A stretch of DNA of 61,670 nt from Microcaldota archaeon (GTDB taxonomy: Archaea; Micrarchaeota; Micrarchaeia; Micrarchaeales; Micrarchaeaceae): NCBI GenBank assembly GCA_021821445.1, contig JAKACK010000003.1:4725-66394 (forward strand), in the 5' to 3' direction. Made by a program: the position numbers and the translations under genes. This document shows positions 1-8,813 of the stretch, piece after piece (positions within the stretch are counted from its first letter, which is position 1; the number at the start of each line of letters is the position of its first letter). Under the pieces are notes generated by a model. That model ran no database searches and was not told the origin of the DNA. It saw only the letters and a list, made by a program, of their open reading frames with translations.

Positions 1-1482
1 TGTATCTGCAGTGATATCAGGTTTATCTACATTTGTGTTATTATTTTCTTGTGTATCTGATATTTGAGGTTGTGATACCTCTGTTGAATTTGCATCTCCC
101 TCTGTATTAATATTTGTATCGGTATTATTATCTTGTTGGTTATTTGGTATTTGATTTTCTAGATTTATAGTTTCGTTTGTATTCTCTTGATCGTCCTCAT
201 AAGTTAATGAGCTAGATAAATTGTCTTCTGAACTTTTTACCATATCAGAAACTGAATTGATTTTATTTTCTAATTTATTGCTCTGATTTTCTAGTATATT
301 AGCATATTTTAATAAATCCTCCTTTGATATATTTTTTCTATTTAATATGTTTGATTCGCTTTTTAAATCAGATATATCTTTTTTAATAGATTTTACTTGT
401 GTTTCTGCTTCGGTTAATGCTTTTAAGACCTCTAATATATTTGCATTTACTTTTCCAAGATTACCAAATTTTTTATTAATAGAATCCATGCTATTTACTA
501 TCTGCTGGTATTTATTATCAAATTGTTTTGAATACTCATCTATTTTAGTTTTATTTTCATTATAAAGAGTATCTATTTTAGATGTATCAACTTTACCTGA
601 CGTTACTTTATAAACTTTGGTTAATTCATTATATCCTTTTATTGCATTATTTAGCATAATTTTATCTTTATTTAATTCTTTTACATTTTTATTTATTTCA
701 GATCTTGTTTTAAGAATTGCTGCATTTAATTCCTTGCTTAGACTACGAATTGATAATAGTGCATCCTTATGTTGTTCGTAGAGCTCTTTTTTGATTGAGG
801 AAATAGCAGCTGCATTATCACTTTTTATCTTTTGTAAATCTCCTCTTTTGTTTTTTATATCAGTTAAAGTTTTAGATAATTTTATATTCAAGCTCTTTAA
901 GTCAGTTTCCATAGATCCTGATGATAACTTGTCTATGTCCGTTTTGAGATTTTTATAATTTTTATGTGTTTTTTCATATGCGTCATTTACACTTGTGTTT
1001 AAATTTTTTATTTTGCTGTTATATTTATTTATATTATTATTAATTTTTTGAATTTCCTTCATAGCTTTCTTGGCATTTGGATATTCTTTTGAAAATTGTT
1101 TTTGCGCAGAGGATACATCAGTAGAAATAGAATTCATAGAATTTGTTAATTTACTTAATAATAAATTCTCTATATTTATTTTTTGCTGTATTGTGGATTT
1201 TTTATTGCTTATTGATGAATCTAAGTTTTGAGTATTAATCTCATTTTTCGTTGGTTCTACATACATTTTTCCTAATTCATAGGATATCTTGACTATATTA
1301 GCAGATTCTAGTATCTTGGCCCAATCATCTATTACGGAAGCAGGTGTATCTAAGGACAATGATAATGTATTTACATCCATCCTCCCTTTATTCTGTAATA
1401 ATGTTAACATCTTGTCTATGCTTGTCTTTGTCTCATTACTATTTTTATTATTTGAATCATTTGACATGATGTTATCTGCCAT
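1..1482 (-). CDS. Large coiled-coil protein, C-terminus outside window
   Basis: An uninterrupted minus-strand frame of 494 codons runs off the left edge of the window, so the C-terminus is missing. The first ~70 residues look like a winged-helix module (segment around IDKMLTLLQNKGRMDVNTLS, then KMYVEP). Residues ~75-410 are rich in K, E, N, I and L with heptad-like spacing and should form long coiled coils. The last visible ~80 residues are an acidic, Asn/Thr/Gln-rich tail. There is no signal peptide or membrane segment. I chose ATG at 1482; a second ATG lies five codons in (1467). No family was recognised. A cytoskeletal or DNA-organising (SMC-like) role is possible but speculative. Confidence 0.8.
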   Translation of the reverse strand, partial: MADNIMSNDSNNKNSNETKTSIDKMLTLLQNKGRMDVNTLSLSLDTPASVIDDWAKILESANIVKISYELGKMYVEPTKNEINTQNLDSSISNKKSTIQQKINIENLLLSKLTNSMNSISTDVSSAQKQFSKEYPNAKKAMKEIQKINNNINKYNSKIKNLNTSVNDAYEKTHKNYKNLKTDIDKLSSGSMETDLKSLNIKLSKTLTDIKNKRGDLQKIKSDNAAAISSIKKELYEQHKDALLSIRSLSKELNAAILKTRSEINKNVKELNKDKIMLNNAIKGYNELTKVYKVTSGKVDTSKIDTLYNENKTKIDEYSKQFDNKYQQIVNSMDSINKKFGNLGKVNANILEVLKALTEAETQVKSIKKDISDLKSESNILNRKNISKEDLLKYANILENQSNKLENKINSVSDMVKSSEDNLSSSLTYEDDQENTNETINLENQIPNNQQDNNTDTNINTEGDANSTEVSQPQISDTQENNNTNVDKPDITADT

Positions 1483-1653
1483 TTTTAAACACATATAAAT
1501 TTTACCAATAAATGTATTTAAATGCTATGTTTTATGAGCTATGATAAAAATCCCTTAATAAACCTCATTCCATTACATAACCAAACTTATATTAAATATG
1601 CAAGTTTTACTTCTTGCTTACAAGGTTTGTTGCTATATTATTCTCATATGAAC

Positions 1654-2367
1654 CTATATAACATTTCTATAGAACAATGAAAAGAATGAGGCAAGAGCTA
1701 TCATTATCACTATTTCAATTAACATGCTTATTATACTGTGTACTAAAATGTAATATGAAAATGCCATTAATATAAAGATTATTATTATCGATGTTATGTA
1801 TACATTCTTATCCCAATTTAATACTTTTGCACCATCTAAAGGCATTATTGGAAGCATATTAAAGAAAGCCAAAAGTACGCTTATAAACATACCAAAAGTT
1901 ACCATCAAATCTATATATGAACTATGTATGAATGGTAATAATAGATAAATTATAAAAAATAAGATGAATACAGCAAAATTTGTTAATGGTCCTGCTAAAG
2001 ATACTATTCCTTCTTCCCTTTTTGTAAAATTATTTGTATAGATTACAGTTGCACCTGGTATACCGAATACGAAACCTAAAAGTCCAGTAGCTAAAGTTAT
2101 CATCAATCCATTTATAGAATATTGAAAACTCGCGACAGCACCAAATTTTTTAGCTACTTGTCTGTGCATTAATTCATGAAGTACAAAAACCAATGTTACT
2201 ACAATGAACATTGCTGGAAAAAAATATAGGAATTCTATAATGAATTTACCACTAAAATCAAATATTCCTCCTAATAAGAATAAAGTAAATGCAGTAGTCA
2301 GAACTAAATCTGCTATGACAATTTGCTTTATCTCCTCTCTTAATGATATATTATACCTATAAACCAT
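1654..2367 (-). CDS. M50 family membrane zinc metalloprotease (site-2-protease-like)
   Basis: A 237-residue multi-pass membrane protein with the M50 zinc motif HELMH at residues 64-68 in a transmembrane helix, and the second-half motif NMLPIMPLDG (170-179) whose Asp178 is the third zinc ligand. A GPLTNF segment (126-131) is also typical. The family cleaves substrates within the membrane. The length suits a minimal archaeal form without PDZ or CBS domains. A GGTTAACTAA leader precedes the ATG. It lies just downstream of tRNA-Gln on the same strand. The substrate is unknown. Confidence 0.9.
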   Translation of the reverse strand: MVYRYNISLREEIKQIVIADLVLTTAFTLFLLGGIFDFSGKFIIEFLYFFPAMFIVVTLVFVLHELMHRQVAKKFGAVASFQYSINGLMITLATGLLGFVFGIPGATVIYTNNFTKREEGIVSLAGPLTNFAVFILFFIIYLLLPFIHSSYIDLMVTFGMFISVLLAFFNMLPIMPLDGAKVLNWDKNVYITSIIIIFILMAFSYYILVHSIISMLIEIVIMIALASFFSLFYRNVI

Positions 2368-2386
2368 TTAGTTAACCTTTTTAATA

Positions 2387-2478
2387 TAGCCCCAACCAGA
2401 TTCGAACTGGTGTTTACAGGTCCAGAGCCTGCCGTCCTTTTTTGGTTTCGTGAGAAAAGTCCACTAGACGATGGGGCT
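2387..2478 (-). tRNA. tRNA-Gln (anticodon CUG) with a 19-nt D-loop insertion
   Basis: Read on the minus strand, AGCCCCA (2478-2472) pairs with TGGGGCT to form the acceptor stem, followed by discriminator A at 2387. The T-arm is ACCAG-TTCGAAT-CTGGT. The anticodon arm is GCAGG-CTCTGGA-CCTGT with anticodon CUG. The gene is 92 nt but the cloverleaf needs 73. The extra 19 nt (about 2458-2440) sit in the D-loop between GTCTAGTGGAC and AAGGAC, and include a short TTTC/GAAA hairpin. This is best read as a noncanonical intron. Exact splice points are ambiguous. Confidence 0.9.
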
Positions 2479-2556
2479 TTAGAATATTTGTAATTGTGAT
2501 TTACGAATATATCATAATTAATATTTATAGTATTTATAATTTTCTAATTTAAAAAT

Positions 2557-4257
2557 TCAAATGGTTGGAGGAGGATTATTAATTTGGTTATGGTCTTTAT
2601 TAAATTTGTTTATTAATTTTGTAAATCTTGTGGGATTTTCAGATGCATATGTAAGTGCACGATGTGAACGTAGATTTCCAAGTGTTATTGCATTTTTTAC
2701 AGCTTTCTCGTAATTAACAGAATTTTCATTTGTTTTTTCTGTTGTTAACTGCATTCCAGGTGTATTTACAAAAAAACGCCCTGAGGTTCTAGCTATCATT
2801 TCATTATAATCCTGCTTTTCTCCCTTTGTTGCAAATCTACCTGGAGTTCCAACACCTGTAGGATTTTGAAATTCATTGAAATTTTCCTTTGATGCCTCCT
2901 CGTTAGGACCGTATTGTGTACCTACAGTAGGTATCGTACGGACATACTGGATTATGTTTCCATTTTTATAGGTCAATGCTTGGAATGTATGTATGTCTAC
3001 TTTTGTTTGACCATAAAGTCTACTATCATCCTTTTCTTTTTCTGTATTAGGCTCTGTTCCATCAGGTTTTATTATATCTATATTTTTATTCTCCCCTGAT
3101 TTAGGATTTATAGAGAATATTGGAGCGGGACCTACAACTTTTATCAAATCGTATTCGTGTTCAAAAGCGGATTTGGTGGAGTGATCAAATGAACCTCCTA
3201 TTCCAACTTGATGTTTATGTACAGCATTTAATAATGCACGTGAGGATGTTGAATTTTCAAGATCAAATTGCTTATATGCATTATAGGGGTTATTGGCTGG
3301 TATAGAGGCTTCTGTTATGGTCCCTTTTTTTAACTGTTTAAGAGTCTTTTTTAAGGTTTTTTGGTAATCCTCTCCATAAGTTGATTTTAGAAATCCTTCT
3401 TGATTCTTCATTATTTTGGCTGACGCTGTTCCATAAAATAAAGTTGCTCCTAATAATGGAACTGCGGCTAATATTTTAGATCTTTTTACCGCTTTATTTA
3501 TGTTTTTAATTTGCTCATCGGAAAGAGCAACTTGATCTGGACTATTTGGCATTGTCCCTTTATGAGCTATCTTCCATTTTTCTACATTTTTTGCCTCTTC
3601 AATACTTTTTAATCTTGCAGCAACACTTCTAGGATTTCTAAAATTATTTAAATTGTCTCTTGTTAATAATTCCCCAATTGCCTCTTTACGCGATGCTGAT
3701 TTTTTCTTAATTGTACTTATTAATCCTTTTTCTTTTAAATCTTTAAGGTTGTCCCTATAATTAGCTTTTGCATCATTTTTCATATCCTCCTTCATCATCT
3801 TTTTAAGAGTTCTTCCACCAATTTGGTTACTTACTGATGTCTTAATAAAATTATTATATTCTTTTGTGGTTTTCTTTAATTCTTTTTTTGAATTTTTGTT
3901 TGGTTCTCTATTTATTCCCATTTGTTTTTTCATAGCATCTGCTTTAGCTTTATTCTTTGCATCTACCTTAGCTTTATGTCTAGCCTTTAATGGTTTGGCA
4001 ACTTTACGTGCTTTACCCTGAACTACAGATCTTGAACCTGCTTTTCTGTTATACGAGGCACCTTTTAAACCTTTTCCTGCCCCTCCACCACCATAACCTC
4101 TGGTCATACCAACCATAGCATCCAATCCAAAAAATGCGAATATACTGAAACCTCTAGTCATACCAGCTCCAGCAGCTATTAAAATTACTATTATAATTAG
4201 AGGTATCAATGGAAGCACAGCATTAAAACTTAATAATATTGGCAATAATAAAAACAT
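2557..4257 (-). CDS. Membrane-anchored Lys/Arg-rich protein, unknown
   Basis: A 566-residue protein. The N-terminus has two hydrophobic segments (about residues 1-30 and 37-50) around a GAGMTRG motif that recurs as GMTRG. A Gly-rich linker and a strongly basic region follow (about 60-210, many K, R, A and N). Another hydrophobic stretch lies near residues 262-280. The rest is polar and Asn-rich. The start is supported by GGTAATAAAATG. It lies directly downstream of trmI on the same strand. No family was recognised. The short N-terminal hydrophobic hairpin with a large basic cytoplasmic part could suit a membrane-to-nucleoid or membrane-to-ribosome tether, but this is conjecture. Confidence 0.75.
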   Translation of the reverse strand: MFLLLPILLSFNAVLPLIPLIIIVILIAAGAGMTRGFSIFAFFGLDAMVGMTRGYGGGGAGKGLKGASYNRKAGSRSVVQGKARKVAKPLKARHKAKVDAKNKAKADAMKKQMGINREPNKNSKKELKKTTKEYNNFIKTSVSNQIGGRTLKKMMKEDMKNDAKANYRDNLKDLKEKGLISTIKKKSASRKEAIGELLTRDNLNNFRNPRSVAARLKSIEEAKNVEKWKIAHKGTMPNSPDQVALSDEQIKNINKAVKRSKILAAVPLLGATLFYGTASAKIMKNQEGFLKSTYGEDYQKTLKKTLKQLKKGTITEASIPANNPYNAYKQFDLENSTSSRALLNAVHKHQVGIGGSFDHSTKSAFEHEYDLIKVVGPAPIFSINPKSGENKNIDIIKPDGTEPNTEKEKDDSRLYGQTKVDIHTFQALTYKNGNIIQYVRTIPTVGTQYGPNEEASKENFNEFQNPTGVGTPGRFATKGEKQDYNEMIARTSGRFFVNTPGMQLTTEKTNENSVNYEKAVKNAITLGNLRSHRALTYASENPTRFTKLINKFNKDHNQINNPPPTI

Positions 4258-4300
4258 TTTATTACCTATATATTTTATGGTTTATCAAATATATATACCT

Positions 4301-4903
4301 TTATATCTTTTTATTTACCTTCTCGCTATTTGTATGCTTTCTTCCGAAAACTAAATACGCGGTATGCCATATACCTTTAGTTGATGGTCTAACCCCCTCT
4401 TTTCTAACCAATATATCCCTAACTATAACTTCTATGGTTAGCATATCCGTAAAATTATAATGTTCCATTTTCATCACAAAACGCTTTACCTGCTCGGTAT
4501 TTGGAAGGTAACCTACTAAGTAACCACCTTCTTTTAAAGACTTATTTGCATACTTTACTGCTTTCTCTGAATTTGGTAAATCTAATGTTATTAAATCAAC
4601 ATCCTTCTCTTTTATGCCTTTAAGTACATCGGATAGTTTAATCTCTAAATTATCAACATTTGCTATAATTTTATTTTTTTCAGCTATTTTTTTAAAATCT
4701 TCTCTTAATTCATAGCTTACTACCTTTTTTGATACTCTTGCTAAACTTACCGCAAGCCATCCACTTCCAGTACCTGCATCAACACAAAAACTATCTTTTC
4801 CTATCCCTGTATAAGAAATTATGATACCTATATCTTTAGGAGTTATTACCTGAGGACCTCTCTTTAATTTCTTATAAAATGCTGGTAAATATAGAAGTTT
4901 CAT
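4301..4903 (-). CDS. trmI: tRNA (adenine-N1)-methyltransferase, TrmI-like, short form
   Basis: A class I SAM-dependent methyltransferase of the archaeal TrmI/Gcd14 family, which makes m1A at positions 57/58 of the tRNA T-loop. The family hallmark RGPQVITPKDIG is at residues 15-26, followed by the SAM motif VDAGTGSGW and VSYEL. At 200 residues it is shorter than usual (about 250) because the N-terminal beta-barrel domain before RGPQ is almost absent. Its ATG overlaps the topA stop codon (AAATGA), which indicates translational coupling. The fold assignment is firm; the exact target base is inferred from the family. Confidence 0.85.
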   Translation of the reverse strand: MKLLYLPAFYKKLKRGPQVITPKDIGIIISYTGIGKDSFCVDAGTGSGWLAVSLARVSKKVVSYELREDFKKIAEKNKIIANVDNLEIKLSDVLKGIKEKDVDLITLDLPNSEKAVKYANKSLKEGGYLVGYLPNTEQVKRFVMKMEHYNFTDMLTIEVIVRDILVRKEGVRPSTKGIWHTAYLVFGRKHTNSEKVNKKI

Positions 4904-7134
4904 TTAGTCCCCTTTTTCTCTTTTTGCCTCTTTTTTTTAGTTGCTTTTGTTGTAGTAGTTTTTTTATCTGATTTTTTTGTATACTTTCTTTTTACTTTTG
5001 GTTTTTCTTTATCTGAATTCTCAGTTTTAACTTCTTTATTTTTCAACTCTGTCGCAGGTACAGCGTTTATAACTTTTGATTCAAACTTACTTTCAAATTT
5101 TGCTTTGTAATCTTTTTTAGTAATGCAATTTGGATCTAAATCCATCTCAAAAGTCCTCTTTCCTTTTCTTATAACCCTTATTATAGGAGTTTTACAATAT
5201 TCACATACCTTTCCAGTTGGTACTATTTTTGCTGATTGTGGAAGGGAATAAGTAACAGTGCAATTTGGATAATTAGAACAAGCTACAAATTGTTTACCTG
5301 CTCGTGAATGTCTTATTACAAGATCTCCTCCGCACTTGGGGCATTTACCTAATGAATTTGCAGATCTGAACGTTGATTTCAGTTCATTTCCGATCTGAAC
5401 TTTATTTTTGTTGAATATATCAATTGCCTCTAATAAAAGCTTTTTTCCTTTCTCTATAACCTTTTCTTCAGTTGTTTTATTGTTTACAATGTCCTCTAAA
5501 TCCAAATCAAGCTTCTCTGTTGTTCTCTCATCAATTATCATTTCACAATTATGTAATAATGCATTATAAACCGATAATCCAAATTCAGTTACTTGAAGTT
5601 GATTTCCTATTACATAATTTCGTTTAAATAATGTATCTACAATAGCTGCTCTAGTTGCTTTTGTACCTAATCCCCTTTTTTCTAATTCTGCAATTATGCC
5701 AGCTTTAGTATATCTTTTAGGTGGCTGCGTTTGCAATTCGGCTATGTCTAAATTTTCAGGTCTTACCTTTTCTCCCTCTTTGAACTCAGGGATTTCCGTT
5801 TCATTTAATCTTGCATATTTGTAAACCTCTATCCATCCTTTTTTAAGTATCTGCATACCAGATGCTTTGTAGGTCTGTTGCGCAATACCAACCGATATAT
5901 TTGTGTGTGATATAGTAGCAGGATCTGAAAAACAGGATAAGAATCTACGAACAATTAAATCATACAATGATTGCTCTTGCCTTGACAGATTGTTTGGCAA
6001 TATACCTGTTGGGAATATTGATGGATGGGCTTCGTCTGTCTTTTTACCTTCAATAGGTTTGAATTTTTTATTTTGTATTAAATAAGAAGTAATCTCTTTA
6101 TAATCAGGTATTTTTGAAAGTTGTTCTATTATATTTGGCAAACCTAATGTATATGGAAGCTTTTGAGAAGATGTTCTAGGGTATGAAATATAAGATTTTT
6201 CATAAAGGCTTTGAGCCAATGATAGGGTTAGTGAAGGATCTAGATTTATAACATGGCTGGCTTCTATCTGTAATGATGTTAAATCGAATGGAGGTGGTGG
6301 TAACCTCTTTTCTTCTCTTATATCTATTTTGTTAACCACAGCATTTTCAAGATTATTTTTTGTCTCTTCGAAAGCTTTGTAAGCATCATCTTTATCACTA
6401 ATATTACCTTTTGAATTGGTGAATTTTACCTTTTTTATTTCTAAAGTTATCTTCCAAAATGGTTGAGGTTTAAAATCTTTTATTTCGATTTCTCTTCTCG
6501 ATAATATTGATAATGTTGGACCCTGCACTCTACCTATACTCAGAGGTGTTCTCAAAGAACCGCTCAATGCAGATGTTAAAGCTCTACTAAAATTTATTCC
6601 CCACAACCAATCTAATATATGCCGGGTTTCACCTGCATAATAGTTATTGAAATCCAAGGGCTGTATATTTTTGTAGGAATCCAACAAATCTTTATCTGTT
6701 GTAGTTGAAAACTTCATACGTTTTGCTTTTTTTCCCAAATTAGTTAGTTCTAATTTAGTTACATCCTTGATTATATTTGTACCTATTACAGTACCTTCTG
6801 TATCATAGTCGCATGCATTTATGAATGTATCACAATTTGTAGATAATTTTCGTATAGTATCTAAATATCCCTTTGTAAAAGCAGAATTCTTGCTTACTGC
6901 ATAAGATGGCGCCCACTCTACATTTAATATTGGGTATCCTCTTTCATTGCCTTTTTGCTTTATTGTGAATAGATGTCCAACAGCTGGTGCTATGAATATA
7001 GTTTCGGTATCTTTTTTTATAGAATAAAAAGAATATTTACCATTTGAGGACCTTTGAGTTTTACCGTTACCTAAAGCTGAAGCTATACGTGCAGCTACGC
7101 TTGGTTTTTCAGCTATTATCAATGTATTGCTCAT
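4900..7134 (-). CDS. topA: DNA topoisomerase I (type IA)
   Basis: A type IA topoisomerase that relaxes negative supercoils. The TOPRIM domain starts at IIAEKPSVA (residues 6-14). The catalytic tyrosine is Tyr318 in SYISYPRTSSQK. LGTKATRAAIVDTL is a further family motif. The C-terminal part carries a four-Cys zinc ribbon (CPKCGGDL...ACSNYPNC) and a second Cys pair (CEYCKTP), then a Lys/Thr-rich tail. The 744-residue length is normal for archaeal topoisomerase I/III. It overlaps trmI by 4 nt, so the two are probably one transcript. Confidence 0.95.
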   Translation of the reverse strand: MSNTLIIAEKPSVAARIASALGNGKTQRSSNGKYSFYSIKKDTETIFIAPAVGHLFTIKQKGNERGYPILNVEWAPSYAVSKNSAFTKGYLDTIRKLSTNCDTFINACDYDTEGTVIGTNIIKDVTKLELTNLGKKAKRMKFSTTTDKDLLDSYKNIQPLDFNNYYAGETRHILDWLWGINFSRALTSALSGSLRTPLSIGRVQGPTLSILSRREIEIKDFKPQPFWKITLEIKKVKFTNSKGNISDKDDAYKAFEETKNNLENAVVNKIDIREEKRLPPPPFDLTSLQIEASHVINLDPSLTLSLAQSLYEKSYISYPRTSSQKLPYTLGLPNIIEQLSKIPDYKEITSYLIQNKKFKPIEGKKTDEAHPSIFPTGILPNNLSRQEQSLYDLIVRRFLSCFSDPATISHTNISVGIAQQTYKASGMQILKKGWIEVYKYARLNETEIPEFKEGEKVRPENLDIAELQTQPPKRYTKAGIIAELEKRGLGTKATRAAIVDTLFKRNYVIGNQLQVTEFGLSVYNALLHNCEMIIDERTTEKLDLDLEDIVNNKTTEEKVIEKGKKLLLEAIDIFNKNKVQIGNELKSTFRSANSLGKCPKCGGDLVIRHSRAGKQFVACSNYPNCTVTYSLPQSAKIVPTGKVCEYCKTPIIRVIRKGKRTFEMDLDPNCITKKDYKAKFESKFESKVINAVPATELKNKEVKTENSDKEKPKVKRKYTKKSDKKTTTTKATKKKRQKEKKGTK

Positions 7135-7191
7135 TTTAGATCAGCTCTTTATCTAATTATATAGATATTTAGTTTTTTCCATTCTTCTTTA

Positions 7192-7235
7192 ATTTTGATT
7201 TTTGTTTAGATTTATTTTGATTTTTGTTTAGATTT
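7192..7235. repeat. Perfect 22-bp tandem duplication across a stop codon
   Basis: Positions 7192-7213 and 7214-7235 are identical 22-bp units. The duplication spans the stop codon of the neighbouring 82-residue gene. Because 22 is not a multiple of three, it moves the stop codon into the current reading frame. Confidence 0.9.
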
Positions 7236-7460
7236 ATTTACTTTTTCAGCTTTTTTGTGTTTTTCTATTAGAAGTTGTTCTGCTGTTCCCTTCTTATTTA
7301 TAAGCCATGCGTTTATTACACCTACAATTATAGTTATTGAAACAAATATATAAAATAGTAGATTGGCCCCGTAAGAAAGAAAGATTATTATTGATATAAT
7401 CGTAAATACAACTGTAAATATAGATATAAAAAACTCCTTACCTAAATTACTTTGATCCAT
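7212..7460 (-). CDS. Small two-helix membrane protein
   Basis: An 82-residue protein with two transmembrane helices (about residues 9-30 and 33-52) and a basic cytoplasmic tail ending in KSKQKSK. No family was recognised. It starts only 8 bp from a divergent transporter gene, so each promoter must lie inside the other's coding sequence. A 22-bp tandem duplication reshaped its C-terminus: without it the frame would read seven more residues (LKKNGKN). Confidence 0.65.
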   Translation of the reverse strand: MDQSNLGKEFFISIFTVVFTIISIIIFLSYGANLLFYIFVSITIIVGVINAWLINKKGTAEQLLIEKHKKAEKVNKSKQKSK

Positions 7461-7468
7461 GTGATTAC

Positions 7469-7828
7469 ATGAATATATACATTATTATAATTTTAATACT
7501 TTTCGCAGCTTTAATTGCATCCTTATCTCAAATTTTATTTAAAAAGGGTTTAAAAGATAGCAATAAAGGCATTATATCAATTTTTAAACTTTTATTTTCC
7601 AGTAAATACATTATTTTAGGTTTAATTGGTTACGTTTTCAGTTTAGTTTTTTATCTCTTTGCTCTAGATCATGCTCCTTTATCTGTTGTATATCCAATAT
7701 TTGCGTCTAGTTTTGTGTTTGTTGCACTGTTTTCCAGATTTATATTAAATGAAAAAATAACACTTATCAGATATATTGGAGTGTTTTTAGTATTTCTAGG
7801 GGTTATTATTGTAGCAATATCCTATTAG
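7469..7828 (+). CDS. Small DMT/SMR-type transporter subunit 1
   Basis: A 119-residue protein with four predicted helices, typical of the small multidrug resistance / EamA-half (drug/metabolite transporter) fold. ASLSQILFKKGLK near the first helix and SVVYPIFASSFVFVALFSRFILNEKIT in helix 3-4 are characteristic. It is followed 7 bp later by a second four-helix gene, so the pair probably forms a heterodimer, as with EbrAB or ArnEF. The start ATG follows GTGATTAC. The substrate cannot be read from sequence; a lipid-linked sugar flippase or a drug exporter are both plausible. Confidence 0.8.
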   Translation: MNIYIIIILILFAALIASLSQILFKKGLKDSNKGIISIFKLLFSSKYIILGLIGYVFSLVFYLFALDHAPLSVVYPIFASSFVFVALFSRFILNEKITLIRYIGVFLVFLGVIIVAISY

Positions 7829-7835
7829 TGATGCG

Positions 7836-8177
7836 ATGAATAAAAAAATATATTATATTGGTATATCAGTATTAGCTGCAATATTAGGAGCTTTAGGTCA
7901 ACTTATGTTCAAATATTCTCTTAATATATTTAATGTTAAAATTGATTTTGGATTTGTTGTGCTTTTATTTGGTATTATTTTATATGGATTATCCACACTA
8001 GCTTATTTTTATGTTTTGAGTAAGATGCATTTGAGTTGGGCTTACAGTATAGGGGGTACAAGTTATATTATAACAGTCATATTTTCAAAATTTATACTTC
8101 TTGAAAATGTACCATATTTAAGATGGTTGGGGGTTTTCGTAATACTCTCTGGTATAATAATTGTTGGATGTAGTTGA
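7836..8177 (+). CDS. Small DMT/SMR-type transporter subunit 2
   Basis: A 113-residue four-helix protein, paralogous to the gene before it. AILGALGQLMFKYSLN matches the Q-x-x-x-K pattern of the partner's first helix, and SWAYSIGGTSYIITVIFSKFILLENVP matches helix 3-4. The start follows GTGATGCG, overlapping the end of the upstream gene's region, consistent with coupled translation. As with its partner, the fold is clear and the substrate is not. Confidence 0.8.
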   Translation: MNKKIYYIGISVLAAILGALGQLMFKYSLNIFNVKIDFGFVVLLFGIILYGLSTLAYFYVLSKMHLSWAYSIGGTSYIITVIFSKFILLENVPYLRWLGVFVILSGIIIVGCS

Positions 8178-8242
8178 AAATATTTTTTATTTTATAAAAA
8201 GTTCGAAAAAGATAATTGATAAATAAGAAATAGAAAATAAAA

Positions 8243-8809
8243 TCAGTTTACTTCAAATGCTGTAAACTCGACTTTATTTATTGGTGTAATATGGGTCATT
8301 TTGGAATTTAGTTCAGATTGTATTCTTCCTTCCATAATAGCCTTTAATAATTCTTCGTAGGTGTTTTTTGGGATTTCTTCATTCAGATATTCTGAAAGTT
8401 CCTTTCTCATTCCAACTACTTTTGAATTTGTAGTCCTCTCTTTTGTTACAACGAGAACTTTTGCTACAACCTTTATACCATCCTTAGTTATGCCACTTAT
8501 CCTCACATTTGATATACTCCTATATCTCCTTACGATAGATCTTAAGTAACTGTATGGTAATCTGAGTCTTACAAGTTTTGTTGTAACATTATCTCCATTT
8601 ACCTCATCAACTCTAAGTACTGCTGTAGTATACATATGTGAAGGATTGTTTGTCAATGTATTAAGTGATATGTTTATGTTACGATTTGATACATCCTTAT
8701 CACCATTCGCTGGCATTTCTCCTATCACTATGCTATCTCCGAATACTTTCGGTGCGTATACTGTAAACCATTTTTTAAATTTCCAAGTATCTTTTTTTTG
8801 TGAAGCCAT
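8243..8809 (-). CDS. rps3ae: 30S ribosomal protein eS1 (S3Ae)
   Basis: A small-subunit protein of the S3Ae/eS1 family, found in archaea and eukaryotes near the mRNA exit. KKDTWKFKKWFTVYAPKVFG at the N-terminus and LRSIVRRYRSISNV in the middle are diagnostic. The 188 residues are close to the archaeal norm. It starts 4 bp after uS15 on the same strand, with GGGTGTAATTAG before ATG, so the two are co-transcribed. Confidence 0.95.
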   Translation of the reverse strand: MASQKKDTWKFKKWFTVYAPKVFGDSIVIGEMPANGDKDVSNRNINISLNTLTNNPSHMYTTAVLRVDEVNGDNVTTKLVRLRLPYSYLRSIVRRYRSISNVRISGITKDGIKVVAKVLVVTKERTTNSKVVGMRKELSEYLNEEIPKNTYEELLKAIMEGRIQSELNSKMTHITPINKVEFTAFEVN

Positions 8810-8813
8810 CTAA

